64,000 nucleotides of DNA from Acinetobacter qingfengensis (GCF_008693185.1 NZ_VXKN01000002.1:372001-436000); one strand, 5' to 3'; shown: positions 27,907 through 36,977, counted from the first letter of the stretch. Numbers and translations are program-made. Notes: a model not told the origin generated them from the letters alone.

Positions 27907-28505
27907 TCACACACCTCAAACATTTGTGCCAGATCATCACTAAATTCGTACAGGGTATTCATATTAGAACTTTGACAAAGCTGTTGCCAACTTTCCCCAC
28001 AACCATACCAGCCATAATTTTTTAGAAGTTCCAGAATGTCATCAATTTCATTTAATTTTGTCTGTGTAACTTCATCCATACGACATTGATGATCTAGATC
28101 CTCAACAACACGACCTAAACGATAGAACAAAAATATTTGCTCTATTTCGCCTTCCAGAATTTCAGAACATTCCTGTACAACCTGACAAATTGCTTCTGAT
28201 TGTCCAGAAATATCTTTGGTTAAACGATTAAGTTCTGCATAAGTTACCGGAGAAAAAACTGCTCGTAACTGTTGTATATTGGTACGGATGTATCTAAATT
28301 GTGACTGAATAGAAAATGGTTGTTCAGGATCCAGAAATAAACCATTCAAACTTTGGGCATCCCAAGCTGGTAAACAAAAAGCATGTGCATATTTCACTGC
28401 TCTTTTATCATCAGTAAACGGTAACTGATGACATGCCTGTTGTATACGGGATAAATAACGACCTAGCCAAAAAATATTCTTTGCAGCTGTACTTAATAAA
28501 ATCAT
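27903..28505 (-). CDS. Alpha-E (DUF403) domain protein, short form
   Basis: A 200-residue helical protein with the alpha-E opening (STAAKNIFWLGRYLSRIQ, matching the family's WLGRYxER pattern). Typical members are about 300 residues, so this one is reduced by roughly a third. It sits between the ATP-grasp and transglutaminase genes, 16 bases after the former and overlapping the latter by four. The role of alpha-E proteins is unknown; they consistently accompany circularly permuted ATP-grasp enzymes. Confidence 0.8.
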   Translation of the reverse strand: MILLSTAAKNIFWLGRYLSRIQQACHQLPFTDDKRAVKYAHAFCLPAWDAQSLNGLFLDPEQPFSIQSQFRYIRTNIQQLRAVFSPVTYAELNRLTKDISGQSEAICQVVQECSEILEGEIEQIFLFYRLGRVVEDLDHQCRMDEVTQTKLNEIDDILELLKNYGWYGCGESWQQLCQSSNMNTLYEFSDDLAQMFEVCE

Positions 28506-28521
28506 ACCGTCTTCCTTATTT

Positions 28522-30024
28522 TTAATTTAAGGTTTCTTTGCGTTGTACCACCCAGGTATCTTTAACGCCACCACCTTGGGAAGAATTCACAACTAATGAA
28601 CCTTCCTGCATGGCAACACGGGTTAAACCTCCCGGAACAACACGTGTTTCTTTGGGTGAACTCAAAACAAATGGACGCAAATCAATATGTCGGTCAGCAA
28701 AACCTTGCTCTGTCATAATCGGTGATACAGACAATGCCAAAGTTGGCTGGGCAATATATAAATGAGGTTTATATTGTAATTTCTGGCGAAACTCCTCAAT
28801 TTGCTCAGGACTTGCCTGAGGTCCGATCAACATGCCATAACCACCTGATCCCTGAGCTTCCTTAACCACCAGTTGTTCAAGATGATGAAGTACATAGTCC
28901 AGCTCTTCTGGCTTACGACATTGATAAGTAGGAACGTTCTTTAAAATAGGCTGTTCGTTCAGATAATAACGAATCATGTCATCCACATACGGATAAATTG
29001 ATTTATCATCAGCAACCCCTGTTCCAGGTGCATTGGCAATCACTACACTATGATTACGATAAGCAGACATCAAGCCCGGTACACCAAGCACACTGTCAGA
29101 ACGAAATGCTAGAGGATCAAGGAAATCATCATCCAATCGGCGATAAATCACATCTACCTGTTTTCGCCCAGCAATGGATTTCAAATAAACTTTGCCATTT
29201 TCGACAAATAAATCATGCGCACCCACCAATGGGACATCCATTTCACGTGCCAGAAAAGCATGTTCGTAATAGGCACTATTAAAATGTCCCGGAGTTAATA
29301 TAACGATAACAGGATTATCAACATCAGTGCTTTCAATTAATGTTTGTTTAAGTAATTGTGGGTAATGATTAATTTCCAACAGTTCGTAACAATGACAAAT
29401 ATCCGGCATTAATTTTTTACTGATATTTCGGCATTCAAGCATGTAAGACACACCTGAAGGTGTACGTAAATTATCTTCAAGAACATAGAATTCCCCAGTT
29501 CCATCACGAATAATGTCTACGCCACTAATATGTGAATAAATACCACCTTTAACATCAAAATTTAGCATCCAAGGCTGATAAGCCTCATGTAATAGAACTT
29601 GTTCTGCCGGAATTACACCGTCTTTTAATATCTGTTGCGAATGATAAATATCATGCAGAAAAGCATTTAAGGCCTTAACACGCTGCTTAGATCCATCTGA
29701 AACAATATCCCATTGTTTTTTCTCTAAAATTCTAGGAACAATATCAAATGGAATGGTTCGTTCTGTACCTTCTGTATCATTATAAACTGTAAATGTAATA
29801 CCTTCGTAAATAAAATGCTCTTTTGCAGCATTGTTTAGTTGTTCAATCTCAGCCAAGGATTTTTCAGATAACCACTTTTCTACTTGTACAAATTCTTCAC
29901 GAATTGTTCCATCTTTATGGCGCATTTCATTAAAAAAATTTTGTTTCGGCGGTGTCAGTGAATTCATTGTCTCAGAATTGGGCAACACTGGATCTAAAGT
30001 AGTCAATTCTACGGTTTTCAGCAT
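28522..30024 (-). CDS. Circularly permuted ATP-grasp type 2 protein
   Basis: 500 residues of the COG2308 family, presumed to form amide or peptide bonds using ATP. Characteristic segments are the GIYSHISGVDIIRDGTG region (about 165-181), LEDNLRTPSGVSYMLE (about 186), DVIYRRLDDDF (about 285), KEAQGSGGYGMLIGP (about 392) and RHIDLRPFVL. It is first in the Anbu operon, starting at ATG 30024 after GAGGAGGG. The product is not known; comparative genomics has linked this gene set to peptide synthesis or tagging. Confidence 0.9.
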   Translation of the reverse strand: MLKTVELTTLDPVLPNSETMNSLTPPKQNFFNEMRHKDGTIREEFVQVEKWLSEKSLAEIEQLNNAAKEHFIYEGITFTVYNDTEGTERTIPFDIVPRILEKKQWDIVSDGSKQRVKALNAFLHDIYHSQQILKDGVIPAEQVLLHEAYQPWMLNFDVKGGIYSHISGVDIIRDGTGEFYVLEDNLRTPSGVSYMLECRNISKKLMPDICHCYELLEINHYPQLLKQTLIESTDVDNPVIVILTPGHFNSAYYEHAFLAREMDVPLVGAHDLFVENGKVYLKSIAGRKQVDVIYRRLDDDFLDPLAFRSDSVLGVPGLMSAYRNHSVVIANAPGTGVADDKSIYPYVDDMIRYYLNEQPILKNVPTYQCRKPEELDYVLHHLEQLVVKEAQGSGGYGMLIGPQASPEQIEEFRQKLQYKPHLYIAQPTLALSVSPIMTEQGFADRHIDLRPFVLSSPKETRVVPGGLTRVAMQEGSLVVNSSQGGGVKDTWVVQRKETLN

Positions 30025-30467
30025 TTTTCCCTCCTCTTACCTATTCAGGTAATGTTATTGCAGCAATTCACTTATCTCTTACACTGATGTTATTTAAGCC
30101 ACATCTTTAAAGCTGATTAAGCAAAATAAATGCCATGTTAATGTTATGTTTTTATCGATTTTAATCCTTTTAATCTATTGTCTTACTGAATTGAGCATAA
30201 TATGAAAAAAATAGTGAACACAAGTAGTTTAAATCTTAATCATGTAAATCTTTAATTCAAAAAACATATTATCAATGCACCAAAATCATGCATATAAAAT
30301 TTTTTAAAATTAATATGTTGAAAAATATAATTTTTTTAATAAAAAAAGCTTTCATTTATTGCAGTATTTAAAACATTTATAAAGCCATAACTTTAATTTT
30401 TGATAAATTGCCCTATTTTATAACCAGATATTCTAAGTGAAAAATTTTTTCATAAAATCTCTTCATC
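30025..30467. other. AT-rich intergenic region upstream of the Anbu operon
   Basis: No gene seen. Very A/T-rich (homopolymer runs near 30300-30350), presumably holding the Anbu-operon promoter, which I cannot place with confidence. Confidence 0.4.
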
Positions 30468-30512
30468 TCCCTGTGATAAAAAAATGCACCAAAACAGAAT
30501 TATTCACAGGGA
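30468..30512 (-). terminator. Inverted repeat downstream of the small membrane protein gene
   Basis: TCCCTGTGATAA and TTATTCACAGGGA form a 12-bp stem with one bulge around a 20-base loop, 9 bases past the stop of the 61-residue membrane protein on the minus strand. No clear T run, so termination is only likely. Confidence 0.45.
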
Positions 30513-30520
30513 AAAATGAT

Positions 30521-30706
30521 TTATAACTCTTTATCAGTATAGAGTCCCCAAGCAGCAAGGCCACCACCTAACCCAAGTCCTAAAAATAGATATCCCGCAA
30601 TACTTGTTGCATCGTGATATAAGGTATAGGCGCCCACCGCAATAAAGATCAAAATAATCACTATCAATAATATAATGATCCACGGACGCGTTTTTTCCTG
30701 AGCCAT
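30521..30706 (-). CDS. Small two-helix membrane protein
   Basis: 61 residues: charged N-terminus (MAQEKTRP), hydrophobic helix (about 9-29), short loop with HDATS, second glycine-rich helix (about 36-55) and a charged TDKEL end. The ATG at 30706 gives a natural membrane-protein start; an in-frame TTG four codons upstream is less likely. No family recognised. Divergent from sodA, so the two share a control region that contains a Fur box. Confidence 0.6.
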   Translation of the reverse strand: MAQEKTRPWIIILLIVIILIFIAVGAYTLYHDATSIAGYLFLGLGLGGGLAAWGLYTDKEL

Positions 30707-30814
30707 AAATGATCTCAATCAATTAAAATCTTAAAAATATTTTTACATAGTTCAACATCAAAAAAAAGAAATTCATCGTTTTATCAAATCATACTTGAAA
30801 AATTCCACTGAACA

Positions 30815-30829
30815 TGATAATTATTATCA
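30815..30829. promoter_or_regulatory. Fur box upstream of sodA
   Basis: TGATAATTATTATCA is a near-perfect palindrome matching the GATAATNATTATC Fur consensus. It lies 34-48 bases before the sodA start. Predicts repression of the Mn-type dismutase when iron is plentiful. fur itself is in this window. Confidence 0.75.
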
Positions 30830-30862
30830 AATATAAACAATTAACATTATCATAGGATGACC

Positions 30863-31474
30863 ATGAGCTATTCATTACCTGCTTTACCTTATGCATACGA
30901 TGCATTAGAGCCACATATCGACAGCAAAACAATGGAAATTCACCATACTAAACATCATCAGACCTATATTAATAATATCAATGCAGCGATTGAGGGTACA
31001 GAATGGGAAAAATTACCAGTAGAAGAACTGGTACGCCGTGTTAATGACGTCCCTGCGGAAATTAAAAATAATGTTGTTAATAATGGTGGTGGGCATGCCA
31101 ATCATAGTTTGTTCTGGACAGTCATGTCTGCTCAAGGCGGTGGTGATCCTACAGGTAAAATTGCAACGGAGATCAAAGAAGTTTTTGGTAGTTTTGAAGC
31201 TTTTAAGGAAGAGTTTATTAAAGCTGCACAAACACGTTTTGGTTCTGGATGGGCTTGGTTATCTGTTACTCCTGAAAAAAAACTGATCGTTGAAAGTTCT
31301 GCCAATCAGGATAGCCCATTAATGCATGGCAATACGCCTATTCTAGGGCTTGATGTCTGGGAACATGCGTATTATTTAAAATATCAAAACCGCCGTCCTG
31401 AATATATTGGTGCATTTTTCAATGTCATCAATTGGGATGAGGTTAATCGCCGTTATGACGAAGCACTTGGCTAA
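30863..31474 (+). CDS. sodA: Superoxide dismutase, Mn/Fe family (Mn type)
   Basis: Converts superoxide to peroxide and oxygen in the cytoplasm. 203 residues with metal ligands in [13 protein letters not shown] (His26-type), HANHSLFW and [13 protein letters not shown]; the [10 protein letters not shown] and AQGGGDP features favour the manganese type. ATG 30863 was preferred to the ATG two codons upstream because AGGA (30854-30857) is correctly spaced only for it. The Fur box supports the SodA-like regulation seen in enterobacteria. Confidence 0.94.
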   Translation: MSYSLPALPYAYDALEPHIDSKTMEIHHTKHHQTYINNINAAIEGTEWEKLPVEELVRRVNDVPAEIKNNVVNNGGGHANHSLFWTVMSAQGGGDPTGKIATEIKEVFGSFEAFKEEFIKAAQTRFGSGWAWLSVTPEKKLIVESSANQDSPLMHGNTPILGLDVWEHAYYLKYQNRRPEYIGAFFNVINWDEVNRRYDEALG

Positions 31475-31491
31475 ATAATCTGGAGGTCAAT

Positions 31492-31620
31492 ATGTCACTA
31501 AAGCAACTACAGGATTATAAACACCAATTACAAAAAGGTCGTTTTGTAGTTGGTGCAGTGATATTCCTCGTGGGTGGTTATTGCCTGTTTGCACATCAAT
31601 TACCATTTATACTGTTCTAA
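31492..31620 (+). CDS. 42-residue single-helix membrane peptide
   Basis: Short gene starting 17 bases after the sodA stop, with an excellent GGAGG seven bases before its ATG. It encodes MSLKQLQDYKHQLQKGRF followed by one hydrophobic helix (VVGAVIFLVGGYCLFA) and HQLPFILF. The amphipathic basic N-terminus and single helix suggest a small inner-membrane protein co-expressed with sodA. No family recognised. Confidence 0.6.
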   Translation: MSLKQLQDYKHQLQKGRFVVGAVIFLVGGYCLFAHQLPFILF

Positions 31621-31677
31621 ATTGTCAATAAAAGGTTTGAAACTGCAAAGCGTACCCACCGGATTTTTAAATACCTG

Positions 31678-31926
31678 TTAACTTGCCATGAGCCGCTGAG
31701 CTTTGGCAAGTAACTGTTCCTGAGTTTCACGATGCTCTGGATGATCAATAATGCAGTTGATCGGACATACTTGAATACATGTCGGTTGATCATAATAACC
31801 GACACATTCGGTACAAAGCTCAGCTGCAATTTCATAAACCTTTTTACCTTCAGAAATTGCCTGATTAGGACATTCTGGTTCGCACATATCACAATTAATA
31901 CATGCGGAAGTAATGAGTAAAGCCAT
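31678..31926 (-). CDS. YfhL-type 2[4Fe-4S] ferredoxin
   Basis: 82 residues with two cluster motifs, CINCDMCEPECP (about residues 9-20) and CTECVGYYDQPTCIQVCP (about 38-55), the second with the long spacing typical of the YfhL/Allochromatium type. The ATG at 31926 gives the family's MALLIT start. It lies only four bases after the end of yegQ/trhP, so the two are co-transcribed; it may supply electrons or a cluster for TrhP-dependent tRNA hydroxylation. Confidence 0.92.
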   Translation of the reverse strand: MALLITSACINCDMCEPECPNQAISEGKKVYEIAAELCTECVGYYDQPTCIQVCPINCIIDHPEHRETQEQLLAKAQRLMAS

Positions 31927-31930
31927 ATAT

Positions 31931-33229
31931 TTAACCTGCTTTGGTTGCCAGCACATTTAAATGCTTATTTTCAGGTAAAAAGCGCATTAACAAGGCATAT
32001 TCAATCTGAATATTTTGATCCATTGCAATTTTAACTATATGCCCATCACCTTTGGCATCATGAATTGGTTGATCTTTTTTATCCAGCATATCTTCTAATA
32101 TAAAGATATGATTACCCTGTGGGGTCATTAACTCAAGTTGATCACCAACCAGAAATTTATTTTTTACCGCAATACAGATATATTTACCTTCACGTTGCAG
32201 CACTTCACCGACAAATTGCTGATGAAAATTTTGTGATGTACCATTTTCATAGTTTTGATATTCGGCATGTACATGACGACGCAAAAAACCTTCGGTATAG
32301 CCTCGATGAGCCAAACCTTCCAATGTCGTCAGCAATGATTGGTCAAAAGGTTTACCGGCCAACGCATCATCAATCGCCTTGCGATATACCTGTGCAGTAC
32401 GTGCACAGTAAAAATAAGACTTGGTTCGACCTTCGATTTTTAAAGAGCTAACGCCAATATCTATTAAGCGTTGTATATGCTGCACTGCACGTAAATCCTT
32501 GGAATTCATAATATAGGAGCCATGCTCATCTTCATCCATTTCAATCAGTTCAGGTTTACTGCCCTGTTGTAATAAAACCGGATCAGCCAATACAATCTCA
32601 CCGGTTTCGTTTTCTTTGGCTGGATGAACCTTATAATCCCAACGACAGGCATTTGTACAAGCACCTTGGTTAGCATCACGTTTATTCATATAACCTGAGA
32701 GTAAACAACGTCCTGAATATGCCATACACAATGCTCCATGAACAAAAACTTCCAGTTCAATATCAGGAACTTGTGCATGAATTTCAGCAATTTCCTCAAT
32801 GGACAATTCACGAGATAAAATCACACGGCTAATGCCATAATTCTGCCAGAATTTCACTGTTGCCCAGTTGACTGCATTGGCTTGTACAGACAAATGAATT
32901 ACGACATTAGGGAAATGTTCTCGCACCATCATGATCAAACCAGGATCAGACATAATAAGTGCATCGGGTTGCATTGCCACCACAGGCTCAAGATCCCGAA
33001 TAAAAGTCTTTAATTTTGCATTATGTGGTTGAATATTAACGACAACATAAAATTTTTTACCCAAAGCATGTGCTTCATCAATCCCGATTTTTAAATTATC
33101 ATGATCAAATGCATTATTACGCACACGTAAACTATATCTTGGTTGCCCTGCATAAACTGCGTCTGCACCATAAGCAAAGGCATAGCGCATATTTTTTAAG
33201 GAGCCCGCAGGAGAAAGTAATTCAGTCAT
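31931..33229 (-). CDS. trhP: U32-family tRNA hydroxylation protein TrhP (YegQ)
   Basis: 432-residue U32 'peptidase' family protein. In E. coli the orthologue YegQ/TrhP is needed for 5-hydroxyuridine at position 34 of certain tRNAs. The U32 signature is clear: ELEVFVHGALCMAYSGRCLLSGY (about 165-187) with the nearby cysteines in GACTNACRWDY. The N-terminal LLSPAGSLKNMRYAFAYGADAVY is typical. Followed at four bases by a ferredoxin gene. Confidence 0.93.
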   Translation of the reverse strand: MTELLSPAGSLKNMRYAFAYGADAVYAGQPRYSLRVRNNAFDHDNLKIGIDEAHALGKKFYVVVNIQPHNAKLKTFIRDLEPVVAMQPDALIMSDPGLIMMVREHFPNVVIHLSVQANAVNWATVKFWQNYGISRVILSRELSIEEIAEIHAQVPDIELEVFVHGALCMAYSGRCLLSGYMNKRDANQGACTNACRWDYKVHPAKENETGEIVLADPVLLQQGSKPELIEMDEDEHGSYIMNSKDLRAVQHIQRLIDIGVSSLKIEGRTKSYFYCARTAQVYRKAIDDALAGKPFDQSLLTTLEGLAHRGYTEGFLRRHVHAEYQNYENGTSQNFHQQFVGEVLQREGKYICIAVKNKFLVGDQLELMTPQGNHIFILEDMLDKKDQPIHDAKGDGHIVKIAMDQNIQIEYALLMRFLPENKHLNVLATKAG

Positions 33230-33239
33230 TACCGCATTA

Positions 33240-33262
33240 AAACCATAAAAAAATTATGGTTT
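33240..33262. promoter_or_regulatory. Perfect hairpin in the yegQ leader / dnaB upstream region
   Basis: AAACCATAA-AAAAA-TTATGGTTT, a perfect 9-bp palindrome just upstream of the yegQ/trhP ATG (11 bases). Could be an operator or an RNA hairpin affecting yegQ translation. The rest of the 220-base yegQ-dnaB gap shows no other feature. Confidence 0.35.
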
Positions 33263-33449
33263 ATTATAGCGTAATTTGTTTTCGTCTGAATAGCTGGAAG
33301 CGACGTTTGAATTTATGGTGTTTCATAAAATTTAAACATTTAAAGATCATAAAATTTAATCGTACTATTCTTCTCCCCCAGCGATCTGGAATAATGTTAA
33401 AATCTTTAGCTAATTTTTCTTTTACAATATTGTCAGGTATGCCTTAAAT

Positions 33450-34895
33450 ATGTCGACTGCAAATGCTCCAATAACGTCTGCAAAAAAGACACATACCGAA
33501 AACTCAACTGACGACCAAAGTAAATCTTTTCGTACACCACCACATAATCTGACGATGGAACAGGCTGTTTTGGCTGCGTTAATGACTGTGGCAGATTCAT
33601 GGGAAAGCGTTGCAGATATTTTGACTGAAGAAGATTTTTATGCAGCGCGTCATCGTCATATTTTTCAAAGTATTGCAAAGCTTGCTCAAGGCAATCAGCC
33701 CTATGATGCTGTATTGGTAAATGATTGGTTAGCTAGTCAACATTTGCTGGAAGCAGCAGGTGGTGAAGCTTATTTAATGCAATTAATGTCAGAATCACCA
33801 ACATCACTATTTAACCTGCCAAGTTATGCCGAAAAAGTCAAAGAACTATCTACCTTAAGACACATGATCAGTGTTGGTAATGATATTTTACGCGATGCCT
33901 ATGATCCTAAAGGACAAAAAGTCAGTGATTTGCTGGATAAGGCCGAAACCAATATTTTCTCGATTGCAGAACAGCATAATAATCAGCAAACCAAAGCTGG
34001 CCCGCAACCAATTAAAGATGTCATGACCAGTGTTGTCACCAAACTTGATGAGCTTTCCCAACTTGAAGGCAGTATCACAGGATTAAGTACAGGTTTCATT
34101 GAGCTGGATAATAAAACTTCTGGGATGCAAGCGGGGGATTTGATTATTGTTGCTGCCCGTCCATCTATGGGGAAAACTACTTTTGCCATGAATCTGGTAG
34201 AAAGCGTATTGTTTAATTGCAATTTACCTGCACTGGTTTTTTCCATGGAAATGCCTTCTGACTCAATTGCCATGCGTCTAATTTCATCCTTTGGTCGTGT
34301 ACATCAGGGACATTTGCGTTCGGGTAAAATGGATGGTGACGAATGGTCCAAAGTGACCAGTACCATGGTGCATTTACAGGAAAAACATCTATATATTGAT
34401 GACTCCTCCGCTCTACCACCAAATGAATTACGTGCCCGTGCCCGCCGTGTGGCAAAAAATCATAATGGTAAAATTGGCTGTATCATGGTCGATTATTTAC
34501 AATTAATGAAAGTTCCAGGTCTTGGCGATAACCGTGTGGGTGAGATTTCTGAAATTTCTCGTAGCTTAAAAGCATTGGCCAAAGAAATGAGTTGCCCAGT
34601 GATTGCACTCTCGCAGCTTAACCGAAGTCTGGAAAATCGTCCTAACAAACGCCCGGTCATGTCCGATTTGCGTGAATCAGGTGCGATCGAGCAAGATGCC
34701 GATTTAATTATGTTTATTTATCGGGATGAGGTTTACAATAAAGAATCCAAAGAAGCTGGAACTGCTGAAATTATCATTGGTAAACAGCGTAATGGTCCTA
34801 TCGGTACGGTACGCTTAGCCTTTGAAGGGCAATATACCCGCTTTAGTGATTTATCCCCTGAGTATTACAACAGTTTTCAAAATGATGATGAGTAA
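33450..34895 (+). CDS. dnaB: Replicative DNA helicase DnaB
   Basis: Hexameric helicase at the replication fork. 481 residues: an N-terminal domain (about 28-130, MEQAVLAALM), a linker, and a RecA-like core with Walker A AARPSMGKTTFA (about 229), the MEMPSDSIAMRLIS segment, DYLQLM (Walker B) and SQLNRSLENR / DLRESGAIEQDAD motifs. No intein. Followed 28 bases later by alr. Confidence 0.97.
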   Translation: MSTANAPITSAKKTHTENSTDDQSKSFRTPPHNLTMEQAVLAALMTVADSWESVADILTEEDFYAARHRHIFQSIAKLAQGNQPYDAVLVNDWLASQHLLEAAGGEAYLMQLMSESPTSLFNLPSYAEKVKELSTLRHMISVGNDILRDAYDPKGQKVSDLLDKAETNIFSIAEQHNNQQTKAGPQPIKDVMTSVVTKLDELSQLEGSITGLSTGFIELDNKTSGMQAGDLIIVAARPSMGKTTFAMNLVESVLFNCNLPALVFSMEMPSDSIAMRLISSFGRVHQGHLRSGKMDGDEWSKVTSTMVHLQEKHLYIDDSSALPPNELRARARRVAKNHNGKIGCIMVDYLQLMKVPGLGDNRVGEISEISRSLKALAKEMSCPVIALSQLNRSLENRPNKRPVMSDLRESGAIEQDADLIMFIYRDEVYNKESKEAGTAEIIIGKQRNGPIGTVRLAFEGQYTRFSDLSPEYYNSFQNDDE

Positions 34896-34922
34896 TTCGC
34901 CCATCCTCTAAGGAGTTTTACG

Positions 34923-36005
34923 GTGCGCCAAGCAAGCATCACAATTCATAAAGCCGCATTGCAACATAATTTACAACGAGTAAAACAACTCGCACCCAAA
35001 GCAAAAACCATCTGTATGGTAAAGGCCAATGCCTATGGACTTGGTGTTGAAAATGCCATCCATGCATTGGATCAAGCAGATGCTTTTGGTGTAGCCTGCT
35101 TACAGGAAGCACTGGAAATTAGAGCAACCGGTAATCATAAACCCATTACCTTAATCGAAGGCGTTTTTTCTGAAACAGAACTGCTAACAGCAATCAAGGA
35201 AAAATGTGAATGTATTATTCATCATCGGCAACAATTGGACTGGTTACTCCATCACAAAACAGCTTATCAAAATGCCGGATTAAAAGTTTGGATCAAACTC
35301 AATAGCGGTATGAATCGACTGGGTTTTAAAGTACCCGAAATTATCAATGTCATTCATCAACTTAAAGATGAAAATTTTCATTGTGTTCTTGCCATGCACT
35401 TTGCAAATGCTGATGTGCCTGAACATCCAATGAACCAACAACAAATTGATCAGCTTCTACATGTCAAAGCAGTATGTGAACCGATAGAAGTGTCCTGCTG
35501 TAATTCCGCAGCCATTTACAATTATCCTGAATTACACTTCGATTATGTCAGACCCGGAATCATGCTTTATGGCGCTTCACCCTTTGATGATCGCAGTGCA
35601 AAAGATCTCGGTTTACAAACAACAATGACATTTACAGCCGGAGTTATGGCAATTAATCGGATTAAAGCCGGAGAAAAAGTCGGTTATGGTTCCCGTTTTA
35701 TTGCTGAAAAAGACATCAGTATTGCAGTCGTTTCGATTGGTTATGGTGATGGTTATCCACGTGCTTATCAGGTACCAGTTTTTGTTGCAATTAATGGCCA
35801 ACGTTTTGCACATGCAGGACGAGTCAGTATGGACATGATGACTATTGATATTACTGGCTATGAAGATCAGATTCACCCAGGCACTTCAGTTGAGCTATGG
35901 GGTGAACATATTTCAGTAGATGAGGTTGCGGCTGCAAATGGAACAATTGGTTATGAGTTATTATGTCGTTTAACTGAACGTCCAAAACGTATCATTCAAG
36001 ACTGA
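34923..36005 (+). CDS. alr: Alanine racemase
   Basis: PLP enzyme making D-alanine for peptidoglycan. 360 residues; the PLP lysine is in MVKANAYGLG (about residue 34), the catalytic tyrosine in GYGSRF (about 260), plus DYVRPGIMLYG and GRVSMDMM. It uses a GTG start supported by AAGGAG nine bases upstream. The linkage dnaB-alr is common in gammaproteobacteria. Confidence 0.95.
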   Translation: MRQASITIHKAALQHNLQRVKQLAPKAKTICMVKANAYGLGVENAIHALDQADAFGVACLQEALEIRATGNHKPITLIEGVFSETELLTAIKEKCECIIHHRQQLDWLLHHKTAYQNAGLKVWIKLNSGMNRLGFKVPEIINVIHQLKDENFHCVLAMHFANADVPEHPMNQQQIDQLLHVKAVCEPIEVSCCNSAAIYNYPELHFDYVRPGIMLYGASPFDDRSAKDLGLQTTMTFTAGVMAINRIKAGEKVGYGSRFIAEKDISIAVVSIGYGDGYPRAYQVPVFVAINGQRFAHAGRVSMDMMTIDITGYEDQIHPGTSVELWGEHISVDEVAAANGTIGYELLCRLTERPKRIIQD

Positions 36006-36018
36006 TCTGGAATACTGA

Positions 36019-36123
36019 TCATTAAAAAATCAACTTAAATCCTTAGAGCGGTTGCAAGAATATGGATATCGCTCTCAAAATCTTCCCTCTAAGGAAAAAT
36101 TTGAAGAAATGCCATTACAATAA
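36019..36123 (+). pseudogene. Possible 3' fragment of an unidentified gene
   Basis: A start-less open frame of 34 codons ending at TAA 36121-36123. Its translation has a protein-like composition (KSLERLQEYGYRSQNLPSKE then KFEEMPLQ), with charged, Tyr- and Gln-rich residues unlike random AT-rich sequence. It could be the tail of a decayed gene after alr, or chance. I do not recognise it. Confidence 0.25.
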
Positions 36124-36134
36124 CACCTTTGGAT

Positions 36135-36374
36135 TTAAAATAAAAAATGCCAAAGTTTATAAATTAACCTAGGCAATAGATAAGGACGAAAAAATGCAAT
36201 GACTGCGCACAATAATGAAGTTATTAAAATAATTATCAATGGCGAAGTATGGCTGCTGACCCCAATAGCCCATAACATGGAAATTGCATACCCCAGTGCT
36301 ATGCCCAATACAGCGTAAAGTATACTTGCGAAACAGCGTTCATACCCTGTAATTTCTATATCGTGTTTTGACAT
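36135..36374 (-). CDS. Small two-helix membrane protein
   Basis: 79 residues: polar N-terminus (MSKHDIEITGYER), helix at about 14-36, short loop, helix at about 44-64 and a basic, aromatic C-terminus (RPYLLPRLIYKLWHF). The start is preceded by AAGGTTAAAAGTAG. Not recognised. It lies 21 bases after the DUF3465-type gene on the same strand, so the two may form one transcript. Confidence 0.55.
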   Translation of the reverse strand: MSKHDIEITGYERCFASILYAVLGIALGYAISMLWAIGVSSHTSPLIIILITSLLCAVIAFFRPYLLPRLIYKLWHFLF

Positions 36375-36395
36375 CTACTTTTAACCTTATAATTA

Positions 36396-36905
36396 TTATT
36401 GATAAATTTTTCCATCATGCTTTAACCAGCCATCAGTATGATGTCCATTCGGATCACGATGTGTCCAATGAATTACACCACCTTTTTCACTATATTCATA
36501 ATCTCCCTTGAACACAACAATGTCCCCTTTTTTTAGAGAATCTATACGAGGTGCCAAATCAATATTATGAGCGACCAAAACCGTTTGTCCATTACTCAAA
36601 TTCAAAATAAATTTTTGATGTCGTGATCCTTGATTGTCATCTTTTAAAATTGCTTTTACAGTACCACTCCCTTCTACCTCCACATTCTGTTGTTTTTGAG
36701 CAAATGCCTGTTCAATTTTTATATTACTTTGTGAAGTTTCAGAATATTGCTGGTGCTGTATAGAAGATTGTTGTGGTGATAATTGTGTCGTAGTGTGCGC
36801 AGAATACTCAGATGTTCTAGATTCTGGTGTAAAAACATTAATACCAAAAACAATACTAATGATCAGCGCAACAAGTCCACCAATTCCCAGATTTTTTTTA
36901 TTCAT
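36396..36905 (-). CDS. DUF3465 domain protein, exported or membrane-anchored
   Basis: 169 residues starting at ATG 36905 after GAGGTAG. An N-terminal hydrophobic segment (about 5-22, LGIGGLVALIISIVFGINVF) is an uncleaved anchor or signal; a Gln/Ser-rich linker runs to about 75. The C-terminal domain (about 80-169) is a small beta-barrel with GSGTVKAILKDD, HQKFIL, ILAPRIDSLKKGD-like and VIHWTHRDPNGHHTDGWL, matching DUF3465. The fold looks OB-like; function unknown. Confidence 0.75.
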   Translation of the reverse strand: MNKKNLGIGGLVALIISIVFGINVFTPESRTSEYSAHTTTQLSPQQSSIQHQQYSETSQSNIKIEQAFAQKQQNVEVEGSGTVKAILKDDNQGSRHQKFILNLSNGQTVLVAHNIDLAPRIDSLKKGDIVVFKGDYEYSEKGGVIHWTHRDPNGHHTDGWLKHDGKIYQ

Positions 36906-36977
36906 GTCTACCTCAAATGTATTACAGTTTTTCAATCGGTAAGATACACAATTTCAGACAGAATTACTGCAATAAAA

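Noticed and set aside
33256..33447. 63-residue plus-strand frame between trhP and dnaB
   Set aside because: No ribosome binding site, basic/aromatic composition typical of translated AT-rich spacer; overlaps the dnaB leader.
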